Below are positions 24,226 to 33,631 of a stretch of DNA of 50,440 bases, piece by piece. The DNA comes from an uncultured Polaribacter sp. (GTDB lineage Bacteria > Bacteroidota > Bacteroidia > Flavobacteriales > Flavobacteriaceae): assembly GCA_913020555.1 (NCBI GenBank), contig CAJWAC010000009.1, forward strand, positions 1-50,440. The letters are read 5' to 3'. Positions within the stretch are counted from its first letter, which is position 1. Each line of letters starts with the position of its first letter. The notes below the pieces were generated by a model, which was not told the origin of the DNA, ran no database searches, and worked only from the letters and a program-made list of their open reading frames with translations. The translations under genes and the position numbers were made by a program.

Positions 24226-25572
24226 ATGACAAAATTAGCAAACGAATTAGGTACTGAAAAAATAGGTAAACTATTAATTAAACAAGCGGTTCCTGCAACC
24301 ATTGGAATTTTAGTAATGTCTATAAATATGATTGTAGACACTATTTTTGTAGGCCAATGGATTGGTGTTTTGGCAATCGCTGCAATTACAGTGGTTTTAC
24401 CCATAGCCTTTTTAATTTCATCTATTGGAATGGGAATTGGAATTGGAGGAAGCTCAATAATTTCTAGAGCTTTGGGAGCAAACAATCCTGATAAAGCTTT
24501 TTTAACCTTTGGCAATCAGATTTGTTTAACACTCATTTTAGCCGTCATCTTTGTCTTTTTAGGTAACTTTTTTAGTGTACCGATTTTAAATTTATTCGGA
24601 GCAAAAGGAGCTATTTTACCAATCGCTTCAGATTATTTTGCAGTAATTATTTATGGAGTTCCTTTTTTAGCGTTTGCAATGATGGGAAACCCAGTAATAA
24701 GGTCAGAAGGAAAACCAAAATTTGCAATGTATGCAATGATGGTTCCTGCAGTTTTAAATATAATTCTCGATATAATTTTTATAAAAATATTCGATTGGGG
24801 AATGACGGGTGCTGGTTTAGCAACATCAATTTCTTTTGCCAGTTGTGGCTTATATATTCTATATTTTTTCTTATCAAAGAAAAGTGAATTAAAAATAATT
24901 CCGAAAAACTTTGCCTTAAACTTATCAATTGTAAAGGAAATTATAGCTTTAGGAGGAGTTTCAATTGTTAGACAAGGAGCAATTAGTATCTTAATGATTG
25001 TTTTAAATTATTCTCTTTTCACCTATGGTGGAGAAATTTCGATTTCAGTATTTGGAATTATAAATCGAGTAATGATGTTTGCATTATCTCCAGTAATGGG
25101 AGTTTCTCAGGGTTTTTTACCAGTTGCAGGTTTTAATATTGGAGCACAAAAAAATGATAGGGTAAAAGAAACAATTAAAAAATCATTTTTATTTGGTTCT
25201 GTTTTAGGAACCATCATATTTCTATTTGTAATTGTTTTTAAAGAACACGTAATTGCTATTTTTACTACTGATACAACTTTGTTAAATGACACTCCAAATG
25301 CAATGCTTATTGTATTTTTGGCATCTCCAATAATTACGATGCAACTAATTGGTTCTGCTTATTTTCAGTCTGCCGGAAAAGCAGTACCTGCATTGTTTTT
25401 AACACTTTTAAAACAAGGTATTTTTTTAATTCCTTTAGCTTATATATTGCCTAAATATTATGGTCTTGCTGGTGTTTGGTGGTCATTTCCTATTGCAGAT
25501 GTTTTATCAACAATAATTACATTAATTGTTTTAAAACGTGAAGTTGATAAAAATTTAATTGGCTGTGAGTAA
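24226..25572 (+). CDS. MATE family efflux transporter
   Basis: A 448-residue inner-membrane protein with twelve predicted helices in two halves, the arrangement of MATE exporters of drugs or cationic metabolites driven by Na+ or H+. Family features are KLLIKQAVPATIG at the first helix, VDTIFVGQWIG (about 33-43), the GIGGSSIISRALG loop and, in the second half, GVSQGFLPVAGFNIGA (about 291-306). The ATG at 24226 is preferred to the in-frame TTG four codons earlier. It converges on the DUF2461 gene without a visible terminator in between. Confidence 0.93.
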   Translation: MTKLANELGTEKIGKLLIKQAVPATIGILVMSINMIVDTIFVGQWIGVLAIAAITVVLPIAFLISSIGMGIGIGGSSIISRALGANNPDKAFLTFGNQICLTLILAVIFVFLGNFFSVPILNLFGAKGAILPIASDYFAVIIYGVPFLAFAMMGNPVIRSEGKPKFAMYAMMVPAVLNIILDIIFIKIFDWGMTGAGLATSISFASCGLYILYFFLSKKSELKIIPKNFALNLSIVKEIIALGGVSIVRQGAISILMIVLNYSLFTYGGEISISVFGIINRVMMFALSPVMGVSQGFLPVAGFNIGAQKNDRVKETIKKSFLFGSVLGTIIFLFVIVFKEHVIAIFTTDTTLLNDTPNAMLIVFLASPIITMQLIGSAYFQSAGKAVPALFLTLLKQGIFLIPLAYILPKYYGLAGVWWSFPIADVLSTIITLIVLKREVDKNLIGCE

Positions 25573-25604
25573 TATTACATATTTATCAGCTTTAAAAAAC
25601 GCAC

Positions 25605-26279
25605 TTAAATTAAGGATTCTCCATTTAAATTTGTAGTTAAAATATCACTAAATAAGTTGAAAAACGGGCGTAAAGCTTGAAAACTTTCATCTACTATATC
25701 AACAAAATCTTTTGATAAAACCTCTTTATCTGTAAAATTCTTAGTGGCAATAAATCCCTTTTTTCTTAATAATTCCACCTCTGGATGTTCTTTATCAAAA
25801 CCTCTTGGTGCCGTTTTTAATTCGCTAAAACTATCAAATTTCCCTCCAAAATGTTTTTGATAATTGGCATCTTTTAAAATGTCTTTTATTTCTGATGCAT
25901 CTTGTTCTATTTCTTTACGAATTCTAAACAAATCTTCTTTATTTGGTTCCCAAAAACCACCAGCTAAAAAAGATTCTCCTGGCCTAATTCTTAAAAAATA
26001 ACCTCCTCTTAATTCTTTACCTAACCTAGAGTATGAGTTTGCAAAATGAGCTTTGTATGGAGTTTTATCTTTAGAAAAACGAACATCTCTATAAATACGC
26101 ATCATTTTAGATTTTTCAATTTCATCATGCATTTCTAATTTTTGATGAATTGCATTAAAAACAGCCTTTGCATTTTGTTGTGCCTTTGTATACCTTGTTT
26201 TGTGATCTGCAAACCAATCTCGATTATTATTTTTATGTAAATCTATTAAAAATTGATACGTTAAATTTTCTATCTGCAT
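25605..26279 (-). CDS. DUF2461 family protein
   Basis: A 224-residue cytoplasmic protein of the DUF2461 (TIGR02453) family. The signatures are FLIDLHKNNNRDWF near the N-terminus, RIYRDVRFSKDKTPYKAHF (about 61-79) and GGYFLRIRPGESFLAGGFW (about 92-110). The family is widespread in Bacteroidota; its biochemical role is unknown to me. It is divergent from the DUF1853 gene across 55 bases. Confidence 0.92.
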   Translation of the reverse strand: MQIENLTYQFLIDLHKNNNRDWFADHKTRYTKAQQNAKAVFNAIHQKLEMHDEIEKSKMMRIYRDVRFSKDKTPYKAHFANSYSRLGKELRGGYFLRIRPGESFLAGGFWEPNKEDLFRIRKEIEQDASEIKDILKDANYQKHFGGKFDSFSELKTAPRGFDKEHPEVELLRKKGFIATKNFTDKEVLSKDFVDIVDESFQALRPFFNLFSDILTTNLNGESLI

Positions 26280-26310
26280 TGAAAGTATTTTAAAACTTCA
26301 ATTTACAAAA

Positions 26311-26318
26311 TAGATTTG
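26311..26318 (+). promoter_or_regulatory. -7 element of the DUF1853 gene promoter
   Basis: TAGATTTG is a full match to TAnnTTTG, 17 bases before the ATG at 26335. The short spacing implies a very short leader. Confidence 0.5.
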
Positions 26319-26334
26319 TAACTTCGATTTTCAG

Positions 26335-27147
26335 ATGCATCAAAAAACAAAAGACATCCAAAAAAGGTATGAGGGCTTTTTGCAAACTCCTAGTTTGTGG
26401 AAATCTGACGCTATTTTGAATTTACAGCAACTTAAAATTAACCAAATATCATCAAAAATAAATATTGATTTAGATGAAAAATTACGTTTGGGTAAATATA
26501 TAGAACGATTTGTTTCTTATCAATTAAACAACGAAAATGATATTTCAATTCTGTGCGAGAATGTTCAAATTCAACAAAACAAAAGAACTTTAGGCGAACT
26601 AGATTGTATCATTCAAAAAGGAAAAACTACAATTCATTTAGAAGTTATCTATAAGTTTTATCTGTTTGATGAAAGTGTGGGAACAACAGAAATTGATCAT
26701 TTTATTGGCCCAAATAGAAAAGACTCTTTACTGGAAAAGCTATTAAAATTAAAAGAAAAACAGTTACCTCTACTCTACTCTAATGAATGCAAATTATACT
26801 TAGATTCCATCAACCTAAAAGTATCTCGTATAAAACAACAGGTTTATTTTAAGGCTCAATTATTTATCCCTTTTTCAAGTAAAAATATTCAATTAAATAA
26901 AATAAATAAAGATTGTATTGTTGGCTTTTATATCAATAAAAAAGAAATGGATTATTTTTCTGATTGCAAGTTTTATCTTCCTATAAAAAAAGATTGGTTA
27001 ATTGAACCTCACAAAAATGTTTCGTGGTTAAAATTCAATGAATTTAATATTGAAATAAAAGAATATATGAACCGAAAATTTGCTCCACTTTGTTGGTTAA
27101 AAAAACAAAATGGAGAAATTTTCAAGATATTTATCACATGGTGGTAA
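26335..27147 (+). CDS. DUF1853 family protein
   Basis: A 270-residue protein of the DUF1853 family. Shared features are LRLGKYIERFVSYQL (about 46-60), TLGELDCII (about 83-91), HLEVIYKFYLFD (about 99-110) and IGPNRKDSLLEKL. The order E-x-D ... E-x-x-x-K resembles the catalytic core of PD-(D/E)XK enzymes, so a nuclease-like fold is possible, but this is an inference and no substrate is known. It ends 8 bases before the convergent creD stop. Confidence 0.8.
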   Translation: MHQKTKDIQKRYEGFLQTPSLWKSDAILNLQQLKINQISSKINIDLDEKLRLGKYIERFVSYQLNNENDISILCENVQIQQNKRTLGELDCIIQKGKTTIHLEVIYKFYLFDESVGTTEIDHFIGPNRKDSLLEKLLKLKEKQLPLLYSNECKLYLDSINLKVSRIKQQVYFKAQLFIPFSSKNIQLNKINKDCIVGFYINKKEMDYFSDCKFYLPIKKDWLIEPHKNVSWLKFNEFNIEIKEYMNRKFAPLCWLKKQNGEIFKIFITWW

Positions 27148-27155
27148 TTCTCATT

Positions 27156-28514
27156 TTATAAACTTTTAGACCAATCAATTTTTCTAGATACATACATAAC
27201 GGCTGCCAATATTGCAAAGAGCCCTAAACTGCCCACTAATAAAGAATAACTTTCTAGTTGAATAATTATAAATATAAATGTGTACAAAAATAGAAGTGAT
27301 GTAAAAATAAAAAGCATGAATTTTTTGCTTTTTAAAATACTTTTTGAATAAAGACTAATTAATAATATAACTAAAACACTCGCAATTGTATAAGCTTTTA
27401 AAAAATTACTATGTTCTGAAATAGAAATTAATAAAGTGTAAAACATAGATAATGCTATGCCTATCATTAAATATTGAAAAGGATGCATATTGATTTTACT
27501 AACAGATTGAATGATAAAGAAAATTAAAAAAGTTAGGGTAATTACTAAAAAACCATATTTAGCTGTTCTTAAACTTTTTTGATATTCATCTACCGGAATT
27601 TTAAAATTAACTCCAAATGCATAGTCTTTCAATCGTGGTAAAACTTTAAAATGTTCTTGTGCAAAAGGTCTATTAATATCTAAAACCTTCCATTTTGCAT
27701 TAAAACCGTTTTCATTGATTTTATTTGGATTATAAGGCAAGAAACTGCCGTTAAAATTAGCTGTTTTCCAAGATGAAGTTATCTGAGTATTTGTTTCTTT
27801 ACCAATTGGAATAAATTGAATTTCTTTACTTCCTTTTACTGCATATTTTAAATCAAAATTTACGTTTTCACTTACTTTATTTAATTCTTTAAGAGGAATA
27901 AAACCACTCTCTAAATGATGATAATAATCGTTTGAGTTGTAATCTGTAGCAGACGATAAATCATACTCTTTATTATTTATCAAAATGGAAAGCTTAGTAC
28001 TAATTCCTTTAACATTTGATGTTTTAAAAATAACTTTAGATTTATTCCATAAAATATCCTTGTCTTCAATATCTATTTTGGAAAAATTAAATCTTTTAAA
28101 ATTCCCTTGTAAATCAATTTCGCTTTTAAATACTGCTGTTTTGTAAATTCCTCTTTTCTTTTCCTCTGGATTGATTGTAGATGTAATGTCTAATTTATTT
28201 GGGAAGAAATACCCAAATTTAATATGCTCAACAAGTTCAGTTGTTACTTTTTGAGTTTCTTTATCCGTGATCGTTTTTTCTGTATACGTTTTATAAGGTA
28301 TTCTGATGATAGGACCATATAAACTCACTTCATTTCCCCATTGTTGATCAATTTCGTTAACTACATTTTTTTGATGATAAGAACGCTCAATAATTATATT
28401 TTCTATATAGTTTAAAGGAATTAATAGTATAAGACTTAATACACCAATTACAACCATTCTAGAAGTTGTAGATTTTTGAACCCATTGTAAAAATTTATTT
28501 GAATTTTGTTCCAT
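27156..28514 (-). CDS. creD: CreD family inner membrane protein
   Basis: A 452-residue protein of the CreD family ('cell envelope integrity protein'). One N-terminal membrane helix (about 20-37) is followed by a large periplasmic domain (about 40-315) with the family segments WGNEVSLYGPIIRIPY and KTANFNGSFLP, then a run of about five helices in the last 130 residues. In Enterobacteria CreD belongs to the CreBC regulon and affects beta-lactam and colicin tolerance; no creBC is adjacent here. A perfect 8+8 palindrome lies 19-38 bases before its ATG. Confidence 0.9.
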   Translation of the reverse strand: MEQNSNKFLQWVQKSTTSRMVVIGVLSLILLIPLNYIENIIIERSYHQKNVVNEIDQQWGNEVSLYGPIIRIPYKTYTEKTITDKETQKVTTELVEHIKFGYFFPNKLDITSTINPEEKKRGIYKTAVFKSEIDLQGNFKRFNFSKIDIEDKDILWNKSKVIFKTSNVKGISTKLSILINNKEYDLSSATDYNSNDYYHHLESGFIPLKELNKVSENVNFDLKYAVKGSKEIQFIPIGKETNTQITSSWKTANFNGSFLPYNPNKINENGFNAKWKVLDINRPFAQEHFKVLPRLKDYAFGVNFKIPVDEYQKSLRTAKYGFLVITLTFLIFFIIQSVSKINMHPFQYLMIGIALSMFYTLLISISEHSNFLKAYTIASVLVILLISLYSKSILKSKKFMLFIFTSLLFLYTFIFIIIQLESYSLLVGSLGLFAILAAVMYVSRKIDWSKSL

Positions 28515-28532
28515 AATAAGAAGTTTAAATAT

Positions 28533-28552
28533 TAATTTAGACTCCTAAATTA
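28533..28552 (-). promoter_or_regulatory. Palindrome upstream of creD, possible operator
   Basis: TAATTTAG (28533-28540) and CTAAATTA (28545-28552) form perfect 8-base arms around a 4-base spacer, 19-38 bases upstream of the creD start. The position overlaps the expected promoter/leader, fitting a repressor site. The binding protein is unknown. Confidence 0.4.
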
Positions 28553-28629
28553 TAGCTCTATGGAAACACTTTAAGATGTTAATTAGTATTCGCTATAATC
28601 TTGTTAGAATTCGTAAAAAATGAATAAAA

Positions 28630-28660
28630 AAAAGGAGCTCAAATTTGAGCTCCTTTTTTT
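28630..28660. terminator. Terminator downstream of the MacAB-type ABC operon
   Basis: A perfect palindrome: GGAGCTCAAA (28634-28643) followed directly by TTTGAGCTCC (28644-28653), with A and T tracts on both sides. The RNA hairpin would have a tight loop in the AAATTT centre. It lies 16 bases past the stop of the last gene of the leftward operon. Confidence 0.85.
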
Positions 28661-28675
28661 TATTCAGTTAAATTT

Positions 28676-29797
28676 TTATTTACTGTTCTCCTCTTCCTCT
28701 TTATCTTCTTTAGACACTTTGTTCCAAATTTTAATCTCATCAGTTTCAGAAACTCCTTCCAAAACTTCCACATTTACACCATCAGATGTACCTAGTTTTA
28801 ATGTTCTCCTTTCAAAACTATCTTCTCCTGTTTTCACCTCTACATAAGGTTCTTCAGTTTTTTTATCAAACTTTAATAGCGCTTCTTTAATTGACAAAAC
28901 ACTATCTTTTTTTTCTAGAACTATGTCTGCATTTGCACTATAACCTGCTCTTATAAAATATTGATCATCTAAAGAAACATCTGCCTTAATTTTAAACTGA
29001 ACAGCTCCTTGTTCTTCTGTTCCTTTTGGTGCTATAAATGTTAATTTTGCAGGAAACTTAACTCCTTCTATTGCTCCTATAGAGACATCAATATTGGAGT
29101 TTTTAACTAATTTGCCAACTTCAGATTCATCTACTTTACCTTCAAAAATCATCTTATTCATATCTGCTATTGATGCAATTGTAGTACCTGCATTAAAGTT
29201 GTTAGATTGTATTACTTGATCACCTTCTTTAACAGGTATTTCTAAAATAGTACCAGACATTTGTGCAATAATACTAGTATTTGCGGCACTACCAGAACTT
29301 GCTGATCCTCTTTTAATAATCATATAATCATTCTCGGCGTTTTTTAAATCTTGCTTCGATTGATTGTATGTAAGTTCAATCTGCTCAAATTCTTGTCTAG
29401 AAATCACTCCTTTATCAAAAAGATTCTTGTTTCTATCATACTGAATTTTAGCATTATTTACACGTATTTTAATATTGTTAACTCTACCTTTAGCGCTAAT
29501 TAAAGATTGCTCATTTGGCACTACTCTTACAGTTGCAATTAAATCTCCCTTTTTTACTTTAGAACCTTCTAGAAGTAAAATTTTATCAATTATTCCTGTT
29601 ATTTGAGGTTTTATTTCAATCTCTTCTAATGGAGTAACCTTTCCTGTAGCCACTGTTTTCTTTACAATTGTAGTTTTAAAAGGCGTTTCTGTTTCGTATT
29701 GAACAATACTTTTTTTGTTCTTTTTTCCGAACCAAATTAGTGCTGCCGCAAATCCGATAGCTATGATAATTAAAATAATTTTTGCTCTTTTACTCAT
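28676..29797 (-). CDS. HlyD/MacA-type periplasmic adaptor protein
   Basis: A 373-residue membrane-fusion protein, last gene of a four-gene ABC export operon. It has an N-terminal membrane anchor (about 7-25), a lipoyl/barrel-sandwich half (EIEIKPQITGIIDKILLLEG, about 61-80), a helical hairpin (about 100-160), the second lipoyl half (GTILEIPVKEGDQVIQSN) and a beta-barrel domain. The acidic tail (KEDKEEEENSK) is unusual. It would link the inner-membrane ABC complex to an outer-membrane channel, as in MacAB-TolC; no TolC-like gene is in the operon. Confidence 0.9.
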   Translation of the reverse strand: MSKRAKIILIIIAIGFAAALIWFGKKNKKSIVQYETETPFKTTIVKKTVATGKVTPLEEIEIKPQITGIIDKILLLEGSKVKKGDLIATVRVVPNEQSLISAKGRVNNIKIRVNNAKIQYDRNKNLFDKGVISRQEFEQIELTYNQSKQDLKNAENDYMIIKRGSASSGSAANTSIIAQMSGTILEIPVKEGDQVIQSNNFNAGTTIASIADMNKMIFEGKVDESEVGKLVKNSNIDVSIGAIEGVKFPAKLTFIAPKGTEEQGAVQFKIKADVSLDDQYFIRAGYSANADIVLEKKDSVLSIKEALLKFDKKTEEPYVEVKTGEDSFERRTLKLGTSDGVNVEVLEGVSETDEIKIWNKVSKEDKEEEENSK

Positions 29798-29818
29798 GAT
29801 TTATTAGATTGATTTTTC

Positions 29819-31063
29819 TTATTCTTCTCTTAATGCTTCGATTGGTTTTACTATAGTTGCCATATGTGCAGGTATTAAACCGATTAATGTACCTAAAACA
29901 ATTAGTGTAGTAAATGCGATAAAAATTATTGGAATATTCACTGTTGGATTAATTAATGGTACATCTTCACTATTACTAGCGATGTTATCTATTAAATACA
30001 ACACAGAGCTTCCAAAAATAATTCCTAACATACCGGCTACAGTTGTTAAAAACACAGACTCTAAAATAATTTGTTGTCTAATACTTTTAGGAGTTGCCCC
30101 TAAGGCTCTTCGAATTCCAATTTCCTTTGTTCTTTCTTTAACCGTAATTAATAAAATATTACCAATGGCAAAAACTCCTGCAATTAATGTAGCAATACCC
30201 ACAAACCAAGTTAAAAATTGCATTCCTGTTAAAAAACCTGTTACCTTCCCTATCTCTTTACCTAAATTTACACTTCCAAAGGCTCTTTTATCATCTGGAT
30301 GAACTTTATGCAAACCTTTTAATGTAAGAAGAACATCTTTTTCCATCTGTTCGATATTCGTTCCTTCATTTGCTGTTATCATCATCCAATCTACTTTATT
30401 AGCTGTGTTATAAACCTTTCTGAAAGTTGTAAATGGTATATAAGCGCTATCTCCATCAAAATTAATTGTATTTGAAGGTTCGTAAACTCCAACAACTTTA
30501 TAATTTATACCATTGATTTTAATATACGTACCGATAGGCATTTCTCCTTTATCAAATAACTGGATGTACATGTCCTCTGATATAACTACAACTTTAGCTG
30601 TAGAAAGAATATCATTTTCATTAATAAAACGACCGTATAATAATTTTTTCTTTTGTATTTGGTCTAAAACAGGATAATCTCCACTTACTCTAAAATTTCC
30701 GGATTTAAAATTGTGAACAATTAAATTACTCGTTTGATTTCTAGGTGCTAAAAGTTTAATTTCATCTGAATATTCAGATTTTAAAACCTCTATATCATTC
30801 ATTGTTAGTCGAAAACGTCTGCCTTCTTGAAAACCTTTAAAAGGTGTATCTGTAGATTGCGTCCAAACAAAAACACTATTGGTTGCAAAATTTCCAAAAA
30901 GTTTATTGAAACCATTTTCCATTCCTCTTGCCGCACCCAATAAAACAACCAATAAAAAAATACCCCAAAGTACTCCAATAATTGTAATCATTGTACGCAC
31001 CTTGTTTTTACGAATACTTCCGTATATCTCTTGCCAAGTATCTGAATCAAATAAAAACTTCAT
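29819..31063 (-). CDS. MacB/FtsX-type ABC transporter permease (second copy)
   Basis: A 414-residue ABC permease of the MacB type. A first membrane helix (about 22-44) is followed by a large periplasmic MacB_PCD domain (about 50-260), then three helices in the FtsX domain (about 285-405). The motifs ERTKEIGIRRALGATPKSI (about 311-329) and IEALREE at the end are typical. It pairs with the similar permease just upstream (2-base gap), probably as a heterodimer served by the single ATPase of the operon. Confidence 0.92.
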   Translation of the reverse strand: MKFLFDSDTWQEIYGSIRKNKVRTMITIIGVLWGIFLLVVLLGAARGMENGFNKLFGNFATNSVFVWTQSTDTPFKGFQEGRRFRLTMNDIEVLKSEYSDEIKLLAPRNQTSNLIVHNFKSGNFRVSGDYPVLDQIQKKKLLYGRFINENDILSTAKVVVISEDMYIQLFDKGEMPIGTYIKINGINYKVVGVYEPSNTINFDGDSAYIPFTTFRKVYNTANKVDWMMITANEGTNIEQMEKDVLLTLKGLHKVHPDDKRAFGSVNLGKEIGKVTGFLTGMQFLTWFVGIATLIAGVFAIGNILLITVKERTKEIGIRRALGATPKSIRQQIILESVFLTTVAGMLGIIFGSSVLYLIDNIASNSEDVPLINPTVNIPIIFIAFTTLIVLGTLIGLIPAHMATIVKPIEALREE

Positions 31064-31065
31064 AA

Positions 31066-32298
31066 TTAATCTGCTCTTAATGCTACTATTGGTTTAATAT
31101 TTGCCGCTCTTTTTGCTGGAACATATCCTGCAATTAATCCTGAAAGAATTAAAACGATTGTTGCCCCCACCACAATTCCAGTACTTACACTTGGATCTTT
31201 TATGAAATAATCTTTTTCTAGACTATCTCCTATTAAACTTAAAAGATAAGTTCCCAAAGAGAGCCCTAAATAGCCGGCCAAAGTTGTAATTAATACTGAT
31301 TCTTGAACAACCATACCCACAATTGAACTAGGTTTTGCTCCTAAAGCTTTTCGAATTCCAAACTCTTTAGTCCGTTCTTTAATTACAAATATCATGATAT
31401 TGGAAATTCCGATAATACCTGCTACAAGTGTTCCTGAACCTACTAATATTACAATGGCATATAAAACACCCATAAATTGCCCTATTCCCTGATTAGCTTC
31501 TGCCATGTTTCTTACAGAAAGTGCACTTTGATCATCTGGATGTATATTTAATTTACTACGTAAATTACGTTCCATTTTATTTCCAAAAGCAACGGCCGCA
31601 TCTAAACTAAGATTAGGATCATAACCAAATGCCATTTGATTAATGTAATCATTATTGCCATAAATCATTTGCGCTGTGCTTAAAGGTATAAATGCTTTTC
31701 TTTCTTCGTTATCCCCTCCTTCATCAGAAAAGATCCCTATAATAAGATAAGAACTGTCGTTTACATTTAAACGTTTTCCTAAAGCGGGTCTTTCACCAAA
31801 TAGATCTTCTTTAATTAAACGACCAATTACAATTACTTTAGCCTTTTCTTTAATATCTCTTTCATTAACATACCTACCTTCAGTAATAATTGTTTTTTCT
31901 ATAAACTGATGATCAGGGTTTATAGCCATTACACTATAACTACTAGCCTCATTTTTATACTTTAGAATAAAGTTTTTATAAATTCTACTTGATTGATATT
32001 GTAATTTTTCACCGTATTTTTCTGTAACAAAGTTATAATCGTCATTTTTTAACTGAATGCTTCTACCTTTTTGCAAACCTTTATAGGGCTTGGAGGTTTT
32101 CCAAACTCTCACAAACATGGAGTTCTGGGCATCATCTACAAAAGCACCTTGAAAAGAATTACTTAAACCACTAACAATACCAAAAAGTAAAGTGAATAGT
32201 AAAATAGCAAAAGCGACTGTAAATCCTGACATTACAGAACGCAACTTGTTTTTACTAATACTTTGAAAAATTTCCCTCCAGCGATCTATATCAAACAT
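31066..32298 (-). CDS. MacB/FtsX-type ABC transporter permease (first copy)
   Basis: A 410-residue permease with the same layout as the downstream gene: helix 1 at about 20-45, periplasmic MacB_PCD domain, then three helices with KERTKEFGIRKALGAKPSSI (about 308-327) and the ending IKPIVALRAD. Its start overlaps the stop of the ATPase gene by 8 bases, a sign of translational coupling. The two permeases are clearly diverged paralogues, as is usual in Bacteroidota systems of this type. Confidence 0.92.
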   Translation of the reverse strand: MFDIDRWREIFQSISKNKLRSVMSGFTVAFAILLFTLLFGIVSGLSNSFQGAFVDDAQNSMFVRVWKTSKPYKGLQKGRSIQLKNDDYNFVTEKYGEKLQYQSSRIYKNFILKYKNEASSYSVMAINPDHQFIEKTIITEGRYVNERDIKEKAKVIVIGRLIKEDLFGERPALGKRLNVNDSSYLIIGIFSDEGGDNEERKAFIPLSTAQMIYGNNDYINQMAFGYDPNLSLDAAVAFGNKMERNLRSKLNIHPDDQSALSVRNMAEANQGIGQFMGVLYAIVILVGSGTLVAGIIGISNIMIFVIKERTKEFGIRKALGAKPSSIVGMVVQESVLITTLAGYLGLSLGTYLLSLIGDSLEKDYFIKDPSVSTGIVVGATIVLILSGLIAGYVPAKRAANIKPIVALRAD

Positions 32299-32992
32299 AA
32301 TTAAGAACTTTAGAAGCTTGAGTTACTTCATCACTTATAATTACACCGTCTTTTAATCTCACAATTCTTTTTGTTTGCTCTGCAACTTCTTCTTCATGAG
32401 TAATTACAAAAACAGTCATTCCCTCATCATTTATGTCTTTTAGCAAATCCATTACATTGTCTGTTGTAGTAGAATCTAAAGCTCCTGTGGGTTCATCTGC
32501 TAAAACAACTTTTGGTTTTGTAACTAACGCTCTTGCAATAGCTACACGTTGTTTTTGACCTCCAGAAAGCTCATTTGGTAAATGATTTGCCCAATCTTTT
32601 AAACCTACTTTATCAAGATATTCTAAAGCGGTTTTTAATCTTTCTTTTCTGCTTATACCTTTGTAGTATAATGGTAAAGCAACATTTTCTAAAGCTGTTT
32701 TGTAAGAAATTAAATTAAAAGACTGAAAAACAAAGCCCAAGAATTTATTTCTTAATATGGCTGCTTTTTTCTCATTCATATCTTTAATTAGCTGACCATT
32801 TAAATAATAATCACCTTCATCATGAATATCTAACAAACCCACAATATTTAGTAAGGTAGATTTTCCTGAACCAGAAGACCCCATAATAGAAACAAACTCG
32901 CCCTCTTTAATATGCAAATCAATTCCTTTTAATACGTGTAAAGAGTCTTTCCCTATGGGATAAGATTTGTGAAGTTTTTCTATTCGAATCAT
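32291..32992 (-). CDS. MacB/LolD-type ABC transporter ATP-binding protein
   Basis: A 233-residue ATPase heading the export operon. It has Walker A GSSGSGKST (about 38-46), the Q-loop in FVFQSFNLI, signature LSGGQKQRVAIARAL, Walker B VVLADEPTGALDS and H-loop VITHEEE. The family powers lipoprotein release or tripartite export of peptides, macrolides or siderophores; the cargo here is unknown. The ATG at 32992 (MIRIEKLHKSY) matches the family N-terminus; an in-frame TTG at 33040 lies in what looks like the promoter (TACTTTCG on the - strand, one mismatch to TAnnTTTG). Confidence 0.93.
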   Translation of the reverse strand: MIRIEKLHKSYPIGKDSLHVLKGIDLHIKEGEFVSIMGSSGSGKSTLLNIVGLLDIHDEGDYYLNGQLIKDMNEKKAAILRNKFLGFVFQSFNLISYKTALENVALPLYYKGISRKERLKTALEYLDKVGLKDWANHLPNELSGGQKQRVAIARALVTKPKVVLADEPTGALDSTTTDNVMDLLKDINDEGMTVFVITHEEEVAEQTKRIVRLKDGVIISDEVTQASKVLNYV

Positions 32993-33135
32993 TGTCTTAT
33001 TAATTTTACTACGAAAGTATTGAATGCTACTGTTTGCCAATATTAATTTTATGTTAAAAGCAAATCACAAATTCAAATACAACCATAAGACGTTTGTAAA
33101 ACTAAAATGTTACAAACATTTTTAAAAATATAATG

Positions 33136-33143
33136 TATTTTTG
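33136..33143 (+). promoter_or_regulatory. -7 element of the DCC-family gene promoter
   Basis: TATTTTTG matches TAnnTTTG fully, 25 bases before the ATG at 33168. A TTG at 33141 lies inside it and is therefore an unlikely start. Confidence 0.5.
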
Positions 33144-33167
33144 TTTTGCTATTTTTTTTTACAGAAA

Positions 33168-33584
33168 ATGTTTGAAATTCCAAAAAATAAAAAATTAATC
33201 CTTTTTGACGGAGTTTGCAATCTTTGCAATGATTCTGTTTTAAAAGTGATTAAATATGATAAAAAAAACTCATTTGTTTTTACCGCATTACAATCTGAAA
33301 CTGGCAAAAAAGTAACGAATTATTTAAATATTGATATTGCAAAAATCGATTCTATAATTTTATATGAACCAGGAATATCTTATGTTATAAAATCTACTGC
33401 CGCTTTAAAGGTTATGAAACATTTTGGTGGTATTTGGCAAATTACTCAAATAGGTTTTATTTTTCCGGAATCTTTAAGAAACCATATTTATGATTTTGTT
33501 GCAAAAAACAGATACAAATGGTTTGGAAAAAAAGAAAGTTGTATGATACCCACTCCTGAACTCAAAGCAAAATTTTTAAATTAA
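33168..33584 (+). CDS. Thiol-disulfide oxidoreductase-like DCC family protein
   Basis: A 138-residue protein of the DCC (YuxK) family, named after its DGVCNLCN motif (about 14-21), which carries a CxxC redox pair in a thioredoxin-like fold. Other conserved parts are FTALQSETGKK and the C-terminal RYKWFGKKESCMIPTPELKAKF. Presumed role: thiol-disulfide exchange or a related redox function; no substrate is known. It is followed by a HAD phosphatase gene after a 47-base gap. Confidence 0.9.
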   Translation: MFEIPKNKKLILFDGVCNLCNDSVLKVIKYDKKNSFVFTALQSETGKKVTNYLNIDIAKIDSIILYEPGISYVIKSTAALKVMKHFGGIWQITQIGFIFPESLRNHIYDFVAKNRYKWFGKKESCMIPTPELKAKFLN

Positions 33585-33631
33585 TTTGATTATAATTTAA
33601 AAGTATTTTGAATAAAAATCTATCTATTAAA

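Noticed and set aside
32993-33040. Upstream TTG start for the ABC ATPase at 32291-32992
   Set aside because: The added 16 residues do not match the family, and the region holds a near-match to the -7 element.
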